Of a stretch of 64,000 nucleotides of DNA, positions 1 through 9,048 are shown piece by piece. The stretch covers positions 124,001-188,000 of the forward strand of contig NZ_BSPQ01000004.1 in assembly GCF_030161115.1 (NCBI RefSeq), written 5' to 3'. The notes beneath the pieces are model-generated. The model saw nothing but the letters and a program-made list of their open reading frames with translations. It was not told the origin of the DNA and ran no database searches. Source of the DNA: Psychromonas marina (GTDB taxonomy: Bacteria > Pseudomonadota > Gammaproteobacteria > Enterobacterales > Psychromonadaceae). Every line of letters begins with the position of its first letter. The first letter of the stretch is position 1. A program made the position numbers and the translations under genes.

Positions 1-2315
1 TGACAATTAAAAAATATGATGGCTCAGCGGGTGGCTGGGGAGCACTTTTAAGTACCACGAAACATCTTATAAAAAGTGAGAATGTGACTACAAATATTAA
101 AACTTTGCTGAAAACTAACCAGGACCACGGCTTTGATTGTCCGGGCTGTGCATGGGGAGAATCTGAGGAGAGAAGCCGTTTTAGATTTTGTGAAAATGGG
201 GCGAAAGCGGTCAACTGGGAGGCAACCAGCCGCCGAGTGACACCTGCGTTTTTTCAGCAACACCCAGTGAGTTGGTTAAAAGAGCAAAGCGATTATTATC
301 TGGAGTATCAAGGTCGCTTAAATCATCCGGTTCAATATAATCCTGCAACGGATTGTTACCAAGCCGTCAGTTGGCAGGATGCCTTTGCATTGATTGCTAA
401 ACATCTCAATGCACTGGAAAGTCCAAATCAGGCAGAGTTTTATACCTCCGGACGAGCAAGTAATGAAGCGGCCTTTTTGTATCAACTCTTCGTGCGTAAA
501 TTTGGTAGTAATAACTTTCCTGACTGCTCTAACATGTGTCATGAAGCAAGTGGCATTGGCATGAAGCAAGCGATTGGTGTGGGTAAAGGCACGGTTAAAA
601 TGTCTGACTTTGAGCATGCCGATGCGATTTTTGTATTTGGCCAAAATCCAGGAACAAATCATCCGCGTATGTTAGATACACTGCGTGAAGCCTCGCGTCG
701 TGGTGCTGCGATTGTCTCTTTTAATACCTTAAAAGAGCGCGGTTTAGAACGCTTTACTAATCCACAATCACCGAAAGAGATGCTGACCGATGGTTCTACA
801 CAAATAAGTCAGTGTTATTTTATGCCTAAACTCGGCGGCGATATGGCCGTGGTGCGGGGCATGGTGAAAGCATTGTCTGTCATTAATGAAGCACAACTAG
901 CAGCAGGTGAAGAGTCGATATTCGATTTGGCATTTATTGCAGAACATACACAAGGGTTAGCGCAATACCTCGATGCGGTACAAGCGACACCGTGGCATGA
1001 AATCACTGAACAAGCTGGTTTATCACAGTCTGAAATCGAGCAAGCGGCTACTATTTATTATCAATCTAAACGAGTGATTATCACCTGGGCGATGGGCATT
1101 ACCCAGCATAAGCACTCAGTAAATACTATTCAAGAGATCACTAATCTACAGTTATTGTTTGGGCAAATAGGTAAGCAGGGCGCGGGTTTGTGTCCGGTCC
1201 GTGGGCACAGTAATGTGCAGGGTGATCGTACTATGGGTATTGATGAAAAACCCCCAGCAAGTTTCATCGATAATATTTCTCAGGCTTTTGATTTTAAAGC
1301 CCCTTCTGAGCCGGGTCATAACACTGTAGAAGCGATTAAAGCGATGCTCGCGGGACAGAGTAAGGTGTTTATTGGTCTTGGTGGTAACTTTGCCGCCGCA
1401 GCGCCAGAAACGGCGTTAACCGAGCAAGCATTAGCAAGTTGTCATTTAACCGTGAATATTGCCACCAAATTAAATCGTACTCACCTTATTCACGGCAAAG
1501 ATGCGTTGATATTACCCTGTTTAGGGCGTACCGATGTTGACCTGCAAGCAGGTAAACCACAAAGCGTGACCGTTGAAGATTCCTTTAGCATGGTGCATGC
1601 ATCTGCTGGTGTAATAGAGAGTGATATCGGCGAGATGCGCTCAGAGCCCGCCATTATCGCGGGCATTGCTGAGGCGACGCTAAGCAAGCAGCCGATTGAC
1701 TGGAGCTGGGTGATTGAAGATTACGATAGAATTCGTACCTTAATCGCGAAAGCTATTCCCGGATTCAATGATATGAATAACAAAATAAAACAACCCGGTG
1801 GTTTTTATCTGGGTAATAGTGCGGCGGATAAGCAGTGGCAGACGGCCTCGAAAAAAGCACAATTTATGACCCATGATCTACCTACACATCTATTGCCTGC
1901 AAATTTACGCGCGCTCAGTAAAGATCCGGTCTTTGTTTTACAAACGATGCGTTCCCACGATCAATACAACACCACGATTTATGGTTTTGATGATCGCTAT
2001 CGTGGTGTTTACGGAGAACGTAAAGTTATTTTTGTTAACCATAATGATATTAGCGCACTCGGTTTTGAGAACGGGCAGTTAGTTGATGTTGAAGCCCTTT
2101 GGGGCGATGGTGTCGAACGTAAAGTGTATGGTTTTAAATTAGTAGAGTATGAGATTCCTGAGGGTAATATTGCCGCTTATTTCCCCGAAACGAATCCACT
2201 GGTATCAATTGATGGCAAGGGGGATCTCAGTGATACACCGATCTCAAAAGCGATTCCAGTGATATTGTCTACGGCTGTGTTGAATAGTAATCGGGTAGAT
2301 ATTACGCTCAATTAG
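1..2315 (+). CDS. YdeP/FdhF-like molybdopterin oxidoreductase alpha subunit (5' end cut by window edge)
   Basis: The reading frame is open from base 3, so the GTG at 84 is internal. Upstream codons encode YDGSAGGWGALLS, matching the usual YdeP N-terminus, and bases 1-2 are TG directly before ACA ATT, so the true start (NTG) probably lies one base outside the window, giving about 771 aa. Visible motifs are a CPGC pair near residue 47 and DCSNMCHEAS, whose second Cys (codon at 537-539) sits where the molybdenum-ligating Sec/Cys of formate dehydrogenase lies. This is known family knowledge for the bis-MGD oxidoreductase group (TIGR01701 type), whose E. coli member is linked to acid resistance. 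Substrate unknown. It converges on uxuR. Confidence 0.85.
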   Translation, partial: TIKKYDGSAGGWGALLSTTKHLIKSENVTTNIKTLLKTNQDHGFDCPGCAWGESEERSRFRFCENGAKAVNWEATSRRVTPAFFQQHPVSWLKEQSDYYLEYQGRLNHPVQYNPATDCYQAVSWQDAFALIAKHLNALESPNQAEFYTSGRASNEAAFLYQLFVRKFGSNNFPDCSNMCHEASGIGMKQAIGVGKGTVKMSDFEHADAIFVFGQNPGTNHPRMLDTLREASRRGAAIVSFNTLKERGLERFTNPQSPKEMLTDGSTQISQCYFMPKLGGDMAVVRGMVKALSVINEAQLAAGEESIFDLAFIAEHTQGLAQYLDAVQATPWHEITEQAGLSQSEIEQAATIYYQSKRVIITWAMGITQHKHSVNTIQEITNLQLLFGQIGKQGAGLCPVRGHSNVQGDRTMGIDEKPPASFIDNISQAFDFKAPSEPGHNTVEAIKAMLAGQSKVFIGLGGNFAAAAPETALTEQALASCHLTVNIATKLNRTHLIHGKDALILPCLGRTDVDLQAGKPQSVTVEDSFSMVHASAGVIESDIGEMRSEPAIIAGIAEATLSKQPIDWSWVIEDYDRIRTLIAKAIPGFNDMNNKIKQPGGFYLGNSAADKQWQTASKKAQFMTHDLPTHLLPANLRALSKDPVFVLQTMRSHDQYNTTIYGFDDRYRGVYGERKVIFVNHNDISALGFENGQLVDVEALWGDGVERKVYGFKLVEYEIPEGNIAAYFPETNPLVSIDGKGDLSDTPISKAIPVILSTAVLNSNRVDITLN

Positions 2316-2331
2316 GCAGGTATTGTTTATT

Positions 2332-2365
2332 AAGCCAATAACGCAGCGTGTTTATTGGCTTTTAT
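2332..2365 (+). terminator. Rho-independent terminator after the YdeP-like gene
   Basis: A perfect 9-bp inverted repeat, AAGCCAATA at 2332-2340 and TATTGGCTT at 2353-2361, is followed on the plus strand by a T-rich run. It lies between the convergent oxidoreductase and uxuR genes. Confidence 0.75.
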
Positions 2366-2372
2366 TTAAATG

Positions 2373-3194
2373 TTATTTGTCTGCTAAGGGGTAGGAAGAA
2401 AATAGGTAGCCATCAAAGTTTTCATGGTCGATATCAGAGAGCTCAAGCAGTGTTTTTTTAACATTTTCTAAGTGCTGCCACATCGCTTTTTTTGCGCCTA
2501 ACGCGTCCTTTCTTTGCAGTGCAGAGAGGATAGTTTGATGGTCATTTAACCATTTTTTTTGATAATCTTTAGTGTCGATATGAGCATGTAACTGTTCCCA
2601 CATCTTACTTTCTAGTCGCATTCGCCACATCAGTTTAACCACCTCAACCAACAGATCATTCTTAGCTGCCTGTGCAATTAAAATATGAAATTCATAGTCA
2701 TATTGTTCATTGTTATCACCCATATTTAAGGCGTTTTTTTCTTTTTCGAGTACTGCTTTCATCGCTTCAATTTCACTTTTTGTAATTTGATGTGCGGCGA
2801 ATTCTGCGATATTACTTTCAATTAACTGGCGTGCTTGTAGTAGCTCAAAGGGACCAATGTCGGTGACGCTTAACCCTGAAAAAGCAGAGATTAGCAGGTT
2901 AGATTGAAGCTCGGTGTCAGTCTTATTGATTGGCAAGTTTTCAGATTTTGGCAGGTTAGTGACATACACTCCAGAGCCTTTACGGACTTCAACCAAGCCT
3001 TCGATCTCTAACATAATAATCGCTTCACGAATAACAGTGCGACTAACATTATGCACTTCGGCAATTTCTCGCTCTGTCGGTAAACGGTCGCCCACTTTAT
3101 ATTTGTCTTGAGATAGTTGCTCTCTTAACGCTTTACCAATCGCCACATAGCGTCGTGTATTAACTGGCTGTGGTTTAGTTTTATTAATGGGCAT
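2373..3194 (-). CDS. uxuR: GntR/FadR-family regulator, UxuR/ExuR-like
   Basis: Predicted repressor of hexuronate catabolism, 273 aa. Residues about 12-80 form a winged helix-turn-helix with the family signature TEREIAEVHNVSRTVIREAI and VEVRKGSGVYV, which reads almost like E. coli ExuR/UxuR. The rest is an FCD ligand domain, including YEFHILIAQAAKN and the helix with DHQTIL and the later WQHLENV histidine, residues that bind metal and sugar acid in this family. It follows uxuB on the same strand with a 77-bp gap and is probably cotranscribed. The likely targets are the palindromes between uxuB and uxuA. UxuR rather than ExuR is inferred from the neighbours. Confidence 0.8.
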   Translation of the reverse strand: MPINKTKPQPVNTRRYVAIGKALREQLSQDKYKVGDRLPTEREIAEVHNVSRTVIREAIIMLEIEGLVEVRKGSGVYVTNLPKSENLPINKTDTELQSNLLISAFSGLSVTDIGPFELLQARQLIESNIAEFAAHQITKSEIEAMKAVLEKEKNALNMGDNNEQYDYEFHILIAQAAKNDLLVEVVKLMWRMRLESKMWEQLHAHIDTKDYQKKWLNDHQTILSALQRKDALGAKKAMWQHLENVKKTLLELSDIDHENFDGYLFSSYPLADK

Positions 3195-3271
3195 TTAATA
3201 TTTCTCAATTAATAGAATAGATAAACTTAAGTATTGATTTTATACAATAAACAAACGCTATCCTAGTCTGA

Positions 3272-4741
3272 TTAAAGCGATGACAGTGATGTGACTGCCT
3301 GTTTAGCGCCATGCGTTGCGATAAGTTGATAAGCTGTCGTGACTGTTTCAACAAATTCATCGTTTGCTAATAATGCTTTATCAAAAATAGAATCAATGCC
3401 TAGCAGCGCTTTGACTCTCTGTGGATGATTATAATGGCTGTCATTGATATCGATGAAGGTCTGCGCCAGTGGATCGCGCACATCAATTATTTTTCCCTGC
3501 TCATCAACCCCGCCCACGTAATGCATCCAGCCCGCAATGCCCATGGCGAGCCATTTATAGTCACTTTCATGTTGTAAATGAAATAATAAAGAGCCAACAA
3601 ATCGTTGTGGTATTTTTTGACTACCATCCATCGCAATTTGCCACGTTTGGTGTTTTAGTGACGGGTTGCTAAAGCGCTTAATAAGTAGTTCAGCGTACCC
3701 TGCTAGATCGGTTCCCACAGGCATGTTTAAGCTGACCGCCTGCACTTTGAGCATTAGGTCTAATGTTGCTTGTTGGTAACATGGATTAGCCATGGTATCG
3801 GAAATATGTTGATAACCGCCGAGATAACCGAGGTAAGCTAAAAATGAATGGCTGCCATTAAGCATTCTTAACTTCATTTCTTCAAAGGGCACAACATTTT
3901 GCACAAACTCTGCCCCAGCAATATTCCAATCTGGACGTCCTTGTACAAAATTATCTTCAATGATCCATTGGCGAAAAGGTTCACAAGCGACTGCGCAGGG
4001 ATCATCTACTCCTGTCATCGCGGTAATTTCAGTTAATGTTTCGGGTGTCACTGCGGGCACGATTCTATCTACCATGGTAGAAGGGAAAGTGGTATGAGAT
4101 TCAATCCACTGAGCAAGTTCATTGTCCTGTAAGCGTGCAAGGCCTAATACCGCGATTTGAGCATTGTGACCATTTTCTTGTACGTTATCACAGGACATGA
4201 CGGTAAAAGCTTGCAGGCCGCGTTCTCGACGCAAACGAAGTGCTTCTACAATATAACCAATGGCGGATTTTGGTTCGCTTGGTGTAGCTATATCATTTTG
4301 AATTAATGGATTGTTCTCATCTAATTTTCCAGTTGTATGATCAATGCAATAACCCTTTTCAGTGATGGTCATCGAGACTATCTCAACCTGTTGTTCAGCC
4401 ATTTTTTCTATCACGGCTTGTTTACCATCAAGCATAGGGTGCAGTGATTCATTGACCGAAGCGATCTCTTTGACAATGGTCTTGTGTGCCCCTTTTTCGG
4501 CCACCAAATAGCGATGTTGTTGGGCGCGAAGTTTTTTAATTAGTTCATGACCACTAAACAAACTGATAACACAAATCCCCCAATCACCTGCTGTTTTTTC
4601 TAGTACATCGTGGGTATATAACGCTTGATGTGCACGATGAAATGCACCAAAACCAATATGTACAATGCGACTTTTCAGTTTTTTCTGGTCCACTTGACTA
4701 GGGGTAACAGAGGCGGTTAATGGGGTGCTGGCAATAGACAT
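3272..4741 (-). CDS. uxuB: D-mannonate oxidoreductase (fructuronate reductase)
   Basis: Reduces D-fructuronate to D-mannonate with NADH, the step before UxuA in glucuronate and related uronate breakdown. At 489 aa it matches E. coli UxuB in length. The N-terminus carries the dinucleotide-binding stretch HIGFGAFHRAHQA, and the mannitol-dehydrogenase-family catalytic signature K-x4-N-x2-H is seen as KLRMLNGSH around residue 290. The ATG at 4741 is preceded on the minus strand by a good GGAGAA ribosome site. It diverges from uxuA across a 241-bp promoter region and leads into uxuR. Confidence 0.92.
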   Translation of the reverse strand: MSIASTPLTASVTPSQVDQKKLKSRIVHIGFGAFHRAHQALYTHDVLEKTAGDWGICVISLFSGHELIKKLRAQQHRYLVAEKGAHKTIVKEIASVNESLHPMLDGKQAVIEKMAEQQVEIVSMTITEKGYCIDHTTGKLDENNPLIQNDIATPSEPKSAIGYIVEALRLRRERGLQAFTVMSCDNVQENGHNAQIAVLGLARLQDNELAQWIESHTTFPSTMVDRIVPAVTPETLTEITAMTGVDDPCAVACEPFRQWIIEDNFVQGRPDWNIAGAEFVQNVVPFEEMKLRMLNGSHSFLAYLGYLGGYQHISDTMANPCYQQATLDLMLKVQAVSLNMPVGTDLAGYAELLIKRFSNPSLKHQTWQIAMDGSQKIPQRFVGSLLFHLQHESDYKWLAMGIAGWMHYVGGVDEQGKIIDVRDPLAQTFIDINDSHYNHPQRVKALLGIDSIFDKALLANDEFVETVTTAYQLIATHGAKQAVTSLSSL

Positions 4742-4803
4742 TACTTCTCCAAATGATTATCTGTATTAGCGGCAAAAGATAAGAGCTCAATCACCTTTTT
4801 AAT

Positions 4804-4850
4804 TATTGGTATACAATATACCCTTGCAACTTGATTTTGGCATACCAATA
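4804..4850. promoter_or_regulatory. Two palindromic GntR/UxuR-type operators in the uxuB-uxuA divergent promoter
   Basis: Site 1 at 4804-4818 reads TATTGGTATACAATA. Site 2 at 4835-4850 contains TTGGCATACCAA, a near-perfect palindrome. Both resemble the TTGGTATACCAA type of box described for UxuR/ExuR in gammaproteobacteria. Their placement between divergent uxuB and uxuA fits repression of both by the adjacent uxuR product. Site 1 also matches a 15-bp pattern found upstream of the alginate lyase and of the second GntR gene. Binding is inferred, not shown. Confidence 0.7.
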
Positions 4851-4982
4851 TTTGTTTTTGTGCTGTATGTTTTATTATATGTTCGCTATTTCGCTGCAAA
4901 GGGTCTTTTAATTTACATTGCAGCCGTTTTTTAGCGCAGTCACTTAAATAGCCCAAATAGATAACCCAGATAGAGGTAATAG

Positions 4983-6164
4983 ATGCAACAAACTTGGCGT
5001 TGGTATGGACCAAATGATCCCGTTTCACTTGACGATATTAAGCAAGCAGGCGCAACAGGTATTGTGAATGCGTTACACCACATTGCAAATGGTGAGGTTT
5101 GGACTGTCGAAGAGATTTTAAAGCGTAAAGCGATCATTGAAGCGAAAGGATTATCGTGGTCAGTCGTTGAAAGCGTGCCTGTGCATGAAGAGATTAAAAC
5201 GCAAACCGGTAACTTTCAGCAATGGATCGATAACTATAAGCAAAGTATTGAAAATATTGCTAAATGTGGCATTGATACGGTTTGTTATAACTTCATGCCT
5301 GTGCTTGATTGGACACGCACAGATCTCGCTTATGAGCTTGAAGATGGCTCGCGTGCTTTACGTTTTGATCAGATCGCCTTTGCTGCATTTGAACTACATA
5401 TTTTAAAAAGACCTGATGCTGAGTCGGCTTACAATGACGATGAAATCGTACAAGCAGAGCAATATTTTAACAATATGACTCAGGCTGATATCGATAAATT
5501 AACCGCTAATATCATCGCCGGTTTACCGGGTGCAGAAGAGGGCTATACGCTCACTGAATTTCAAGCACAACTGGATCGCTATGCTGGAATTAGCAAAGAT
5601 AAGTTACGTGAACATCTCGCTTACTTTTTGCAATCCTTAATGCCTGTTTGTGAAGCGACGGGGTTGAAAATGGCGGTGCATCCTGATGATCCACCACGTC
5701 CTATTTTGGGTTTACCACGTATTGTCTCAACGATTGAAGATATTCAATGGTTGACGACTGAAGTGCCAAGCAAAAACAATGGTTTGACTATGTGTACAGG
5801 CTCTTATGGTGTGCGTGGAGACAATGATTTAGTTGATATGATTAATCAATATGGAGATCGTATTTATTTCTCTCATCTGCGTTCAACGCAACGAGAAGAA
5901 AACCCAATGAGCTTCCATGAAGCGGCACACCTTGATGGTGATGTTGATATGTATAACGTAGTGATGGCGCTTTTAAAAGAAGAGCATCGCCGTGAAAAAA
6001 GTGGTGAAGGGCGTGCTATACCGATGCGCCCAGATCATGGTCATCAAATGCTTGATGATTTACGTAAAAAAACTAACCCGGGTTACTCTGCAATTGGTCG
6101 TTTGAAAGGGTTAGCGGAAGTGCGTGGTTTAGAGATGGGATTAAAGCGCAGTTTCTTTAAATGA
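4983..6164 (+). CDS. uxuA: D-mannonate dehydratase
   Basis: Dehydrates D-mannonate to 2-keto-3-deoxygluconate, a product shared with alginate catabolism. The 393-aa length is essentially that of E. coli UxuA. The TIM-barrel fold's metal ligands can be recognised in [28 protein letters not shown] and MRPDHGHQM, and the segment [16 protein letters not shown] is typical. The start has an AGAGG ribosome site just upstream. It is transcribed alone, away from uxuB-uxuR, and ends at a strong terminator. Its likely control is by UxuR at 4804-4850. Confidence 0.95.
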   Translation: MQQTWRWYGPNDPVSLDDIKQAGATGIVNALHHIANGEVWTVEEILKRKAIIEAKGLSWSVVESVPVHEEIKTQTGNFQQWIDNYKQSIENIAKCGIDTVCYNFMPVLDWTRTDLAYELEDGSRALRFDQIAFAAFELHILKRPDAESAYNDDEIVQAEQYFNNMTQADIDKLTANIIAGLPGAEEGYTLTEFQAQLDRYAGISKDKLREHLAYFLQSLMPVCEATGLKMAVHPDDPPRPILGLPRIVSTIEDIQWLTTEVPSKNNGLTMCTGSYGVRGDNDLVDMINQYGDRIYFSHLRSTQREENPMSFHEAAHLDGDVDMYNVVMALLKEEHRREKSGEGRAIPMRPDHGHQMLDDLRKKTNPGYSAIGRLKGLAEVRGLEMGLKRSFFK

Positions 6165-6190
6165 TTCTGTTTAGAGTACTTTGTTAATAT

Positions 6191-6225
6191 AAAAAACCGA
6201 ACCTATTTTTAGGTTCGGTTTTTTA
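6191..6225 (+). terminator. Strong bidirectional terminator between uxuA and manA
   Basis: An A-tract, the stem AACCGAACCT / AGGTTCGGTT with a short T-rich loop, then TTTTTT. It can terminate uxuA rightward and the phosphomannose-isomerase-like gene leftward. Confidence 0.9.
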
Positions 6226-6241
6226 TACGCTTAATCGTTGT

Positions 6242-7321
6242 TTATAAAGGAGGGTAACACTCTATTATTTCAGCGCCATCTTCGGCGATGATGCTAAATT
6301 CACTCAAACCATAGGGGCAAAAAAACGTCTCGTATTGCGATAACTGTAATGTTTGCGAGGTGGTTTTGATAGTACAACTACCTTTTGTTACCACCGCAAT
6401 AAAAAACTCATCTTCTGTTTTTGTCACACTACCGAGAATCGTTGATTTGCATATTCTAAATCTATCGGTTGTTGCTGCGTCTACCAGTGATTCTTTATAA
6501 GAGTGTTTATTATATTGCGCTATTTTGCGTGCTTTTTGTTTGAAGTTCTGCTGAATATATTCAGGTGTATATTGTGTGTAATCAAATACGTCTAAGCAAA
6601 AGTCTAACCCTCGTTTCATAAAACGTGCTTCTTCAGGCAGGGTGTAACCGGATTTCTCAAATTCAAATCTGACGGCCCAATCCGAAGGTTCCATCACTTC
6701 AATCATTAAAATTCCTTCACCAATGGCATGCGGCATACCACCCGGTATATAAAAGCAATCATTGGCTTTTACAGGAATTTTTTTAAAGCAGGACTCTATG
6801 TTATTGATCTCTTGGTTTTCAATCATCTGCTTAAGGTTTTCTCGGCTCGGCGGATGTTGAAAACCTAGATAGATATAGGGATCAGAAATACCCTCTCTTA
6901 TATCAAGAATATAATAAGCTTCTGCTTTGCCTGAGTTTGAATTTAGTTTCTGTTTGGCAAATTCTGCCGTGGGGTGCGCTTGAAAATGAAGTCTCACCGA
7001 AGAGTCTAAATATTTAACCAGTACCATAGGATTAGTTGCGTATTTCTTGGCATGTTTAGGGCCCAGAAAGTAGTTGGGATCAGATTGGATAAGTTGAGCA
7101 AAATCACAAGGCTCCGAAGCAATAATAGCTTTAGAGATACCTTCAATATGGGACTCTCTACCCGGATTAACCGCTTGAACTGTTGATGCTATCCACTCTT
7201 CTGGAAAGTGTGAATCAGTTGGTTCATTTACATTCTGTAAATAATCGAGCGTCTTTCCTCCTACGTAAGATCGCCACACCCTATTTGGCATGAATGTAAT
7301 TAGCTGTCCTTGGTAACTCAT
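6242..7321 (-). CDS. manA: Class I mannose-6-phosphate isomerase-like cupin protein
   Basis: Predicted to interconvert mannose-6-phosphate and fructose-6-phosphate. The 359-aa product has the cupin zinc-site signature of type I enzymes: LHFQAHPTAEFAKQK (Gln and His ligands), then KAEAYYIL (Glu ligand) and PGGMPHAIGEGIL (His ligand). It is shorter than E. coli ManA (391 aa) and could act on another sugar phosphate. It sits between uxuA and the alginate lyase, is transcribed on its own in the minus direction, and shares the terminator at 6191-6225. A role in sugar-acid or mannose metabolism linked to algal polysaccharide use is inferred from neighbours only. Confidence 0.75.
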   Translation of the reverse strand: MSYQGQLITFMPNRVWRSYVGGKTLDYLQNVNEPTDSHFPEEWIASTVQAVNPGRESHIEGISKAIIASEPCDFAQLIQSDPNYFLGPKHAKKYATNPMVLVKYLDSSVRLHFQAHPTAEFAKQKLNSNSGKAEAYYILDIREGISDPYIYLGFQHPPSRENLKQMIENQEINNIESCFKKIPVKANDCFYIPGGMPHAIGEGILMIEVMEPSDWAVRFEFEKSGYTLPEEARFMKRGLDFCLDVFDYTQYTPEYIQQNFKQKARKIAQYNKHSYKESLVDAATTDRFRICKSTILGSVTKTEDEFFIAVVTKGSCTIKTTSQTLQLSQYETFFCPYGLSEFSIIAEDGAEIIECYPPL

Positions 7322-7483
7322 AAGATACTCTCCCTATTGCATCTGGCTGACTAGGTACTTATATATAGCAAAGGATCACTTTATGAACTCTATTTGTATT
7401 ATAAAAGTACTGTTTGAGATAAAGGACTACTATACGTTAATTGGTTTTGTAATAGCGTGGAGGTGGATCTATTTAGAGGATAT

Positions 7484-7521
7484 AAAAATAAAAAAGAGCC
7501 TATTTTAGAAAAATAGACCCT
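7484..7521 (-). terminator. Terminator of the alginate lyase gene
   Basis: On the minus strand, just after the lyase stop, a hairpin based on CTATTTT / AAAATAG is followed by a run of T residues. The stem is imperfect at its base. Confidence 0.6.
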
Positions 7522-7549
7522 TTCATTTTAAGCGTATTATTTAGGAAGA

Positions 7550-8596
7550 TTATTTTCCGTTAAGCTTAAGTTCAGAGAAGCTTACGCTGCTGTAGTTACC
7601 ATTCTTTTTATCGATAGCGAAATCACCAGTACCCTCACAACCAGGTCCCCAAATAGGGTGTTTGTCACTTACGCTACATTGACCGTATGCACCCGCTTTG
7701 AAGTAAAAATCATCAGCAGCATAACCATGTTCGAAATCTAGTTCATCATAACCTTTACTTAGATCAATATTGTAAGTTACTGTTTTGTGACGTGCAGTTT
7801 CAAAAGTTAGGTGCATCATCGTCCCTTCAACAGCGACTTTGTAGCTGAAGTCTTCACCTAATGCGATACCTGCTTTACCTGGTGCTTCAAGATTTTCCCA
7901 AGTATTACCCCATACTGGTATTGCAATATCTGCACGGTTAGGATCATTTTTCTCAAGGTTACGTTCGTAGTTCCAGAATACTGAACCATATTCGTGCCCA
8001 GGTAGTTTCTTGAAGAATATTTTTATTGGTTCATTACCGTGTCCATAACCCGTTTTTGCTTTTATTTTTTCATTATTTTTCTTTGCATGAATTTGACCGA
8101 CAACAACAGAGTGCGCGGCTGGACGATCAGAGTGTTTTGCATTTACAGATACATGGTTAACTTTTAGCGTTGCTTCTAACGTACCACCAACACGGCTGTA
8201 GCTTTTCGCTTCTGGGTGGCTTGAAAGCGCCCATTGATTAAGTTTATCTGCTGTATCGATAGAGAAATTTGCACCACGTGGCATTTCACGCAGTTCTGAA
8301 CGTGCATTTTTAGAGTTTTTAGTAGTGATAGCTTGGTTTTGTACTTCAAAAACTAAGTTGCCATTTTTATCTAAAAAGAAGAAATCTGAGTGTGAGTAAC
8401 TCATCATTGCAACACCTTCGATCTCATCAACTCGACCATCTTGATTAATATCTGAAGGAATGGTGATTTTCCAATTACGCATATCAAATTTGTCTGCTGG
8501 AACTGGGTATGAAACGCCATTATTAGCAACGTCAGCTAAGGCTATTGTAGGTAAGGCTAGTAAAATTGAGCCTGCAAGAATAAGTTTGTTTTTCAT
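7550..8596 (-). CDS. Secreted alginate lyase, polysaccharide lyase family 7
   Basis: Cleaves alginate by beta-elimination outside the cytoplasm. Residues 1-21 are a signal peptide ending ALA. All three PL7 signatures are present: RSELRE at 99-104, QIH at 168-170 and YFKAGAYGQ at 298-306, supplying the catalytic His170 and Tyr304. The QIH form is generally tied to guluronate-containing substrates. Residues 49-60 form a textbook EF-hand loop (D-x-N-x-D-G-x-V-D-x-x-E), suggesting a structural calcium site near the N-terminus. There is no lipobox and no carbohydrate-binding module. It is monocistronic, with its own terminator and a palindromic operator 38 bp upstream of the start. Confidence 0.93.
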   Translation of the reverse strand: MKNKLILAGSILLALPTIALADVANNGVSYPVPADKFDMRNWKITIPSDINQDGRVDEIEGVAMMSYSHSDFFFLDKNGNLVFEVQNQAITTKNSKNARSELREMPRGANFSIDTADKLNQWALSSHPEAKSYSRVGGTLEATLKVNHVSVNAKHSDRPAAHSVVVGQIHAKKNNEKIKAKTGYGHGNEPIKIFFKKLPGHEYGSVFWNYERNLEKNDPNRADIAIPVWGNTWENLEAPGKAGIALGEDFSYKVAVEGTMMHLTFETARHKTVTYNIDLSKGYDELDFEHGYAADDFYFKAGAYGQCSVSDKHPIWGPGCEGTGDFAIDKKNGNYSSVSFSELKLNGK

Positions 8597-8633
8597 TTTA
8601 AAGTCTCTTTTATCGATCAGATGTCATTTATAA

Positions 8634-8648
8634 TATTGTCGTACAATA
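8634..8648. promoter_or_regulatory. Palindromic GntR/FadR-type operator upstream of alginate lyase
   Basis: TATTGTCGTACAATA is a perfect inverted repeat of TATTGT with a 3-base centre. It fits the FadR-subfamily pattern TNGTNNNACNA and shares its outer bases with sites at 4804 and 16158. It lies 38 bp before the lyase ATG, a position suited to repression. Confidence 0.55.
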
Positions 8649-9005
8649 CTGGTGTTCTGAATAATACAGATGGTGAAGATTCCCCAAAGTTGAAATATAA
8701 CGTATTGCATTACTGGTCACGCTTTGTTTAATTTTATAACGAATAAAAATGATCTACTTATAACTTTTCACATGAATATATCGTTGCTTTTTGGTCATTT
8801 ACATATCAATACCCTTCGGTTTTTAGATTGTTTACATAAAAACGAAATGATATGGACAATAAAAGTATGAATAAAGGTGGGGGCGCTAATCGGCAACGTT
8901 AAAAATACTATCAAGTGGATAGGTTTTGTGGGGAAGATTATCTTGTTGGTTGATTTGCTAAACAGGAACCGGGTAGTAAGTCATAATTTATCAGGATACT
9001 AATAA

Positions 9006-9033
9006 GCCCTCACTAGAAAGTCTAAGTGAGGGC
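9006..9033 (-). terminator. Hairpin terminating the chemoreceptor-porin-binding protein operon
   Basis: A perfect 9-bp stem, GCCCTCACT at 9006-9014 and AGTGAGGGC at 9025-9033, just past the last gene of the operon. The T-tract on the minus strand is weak. Confidence 0.6.
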
Positions 9034-9048
9034 GATTAAAGTATTAAT

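Larger units (their letters stand above)
8597..9048. other. Intergenic region between alginate lyase and the binding-protein operon
   Basis: About 450 bases with no credible gene. The left part holds the lyase promoter region with the palindrome at 8634-8648, and the right end holds the terminator hairpin at 9006-9033. The AT-rich middle showed nothing I could name. Confidence 0.6.

Noticed and set aside
84-86. GTG as the start of the YdeP-like gene
   Set aside because: The frame is open upstream to the window edge and encodes the conserved family N-terminus.
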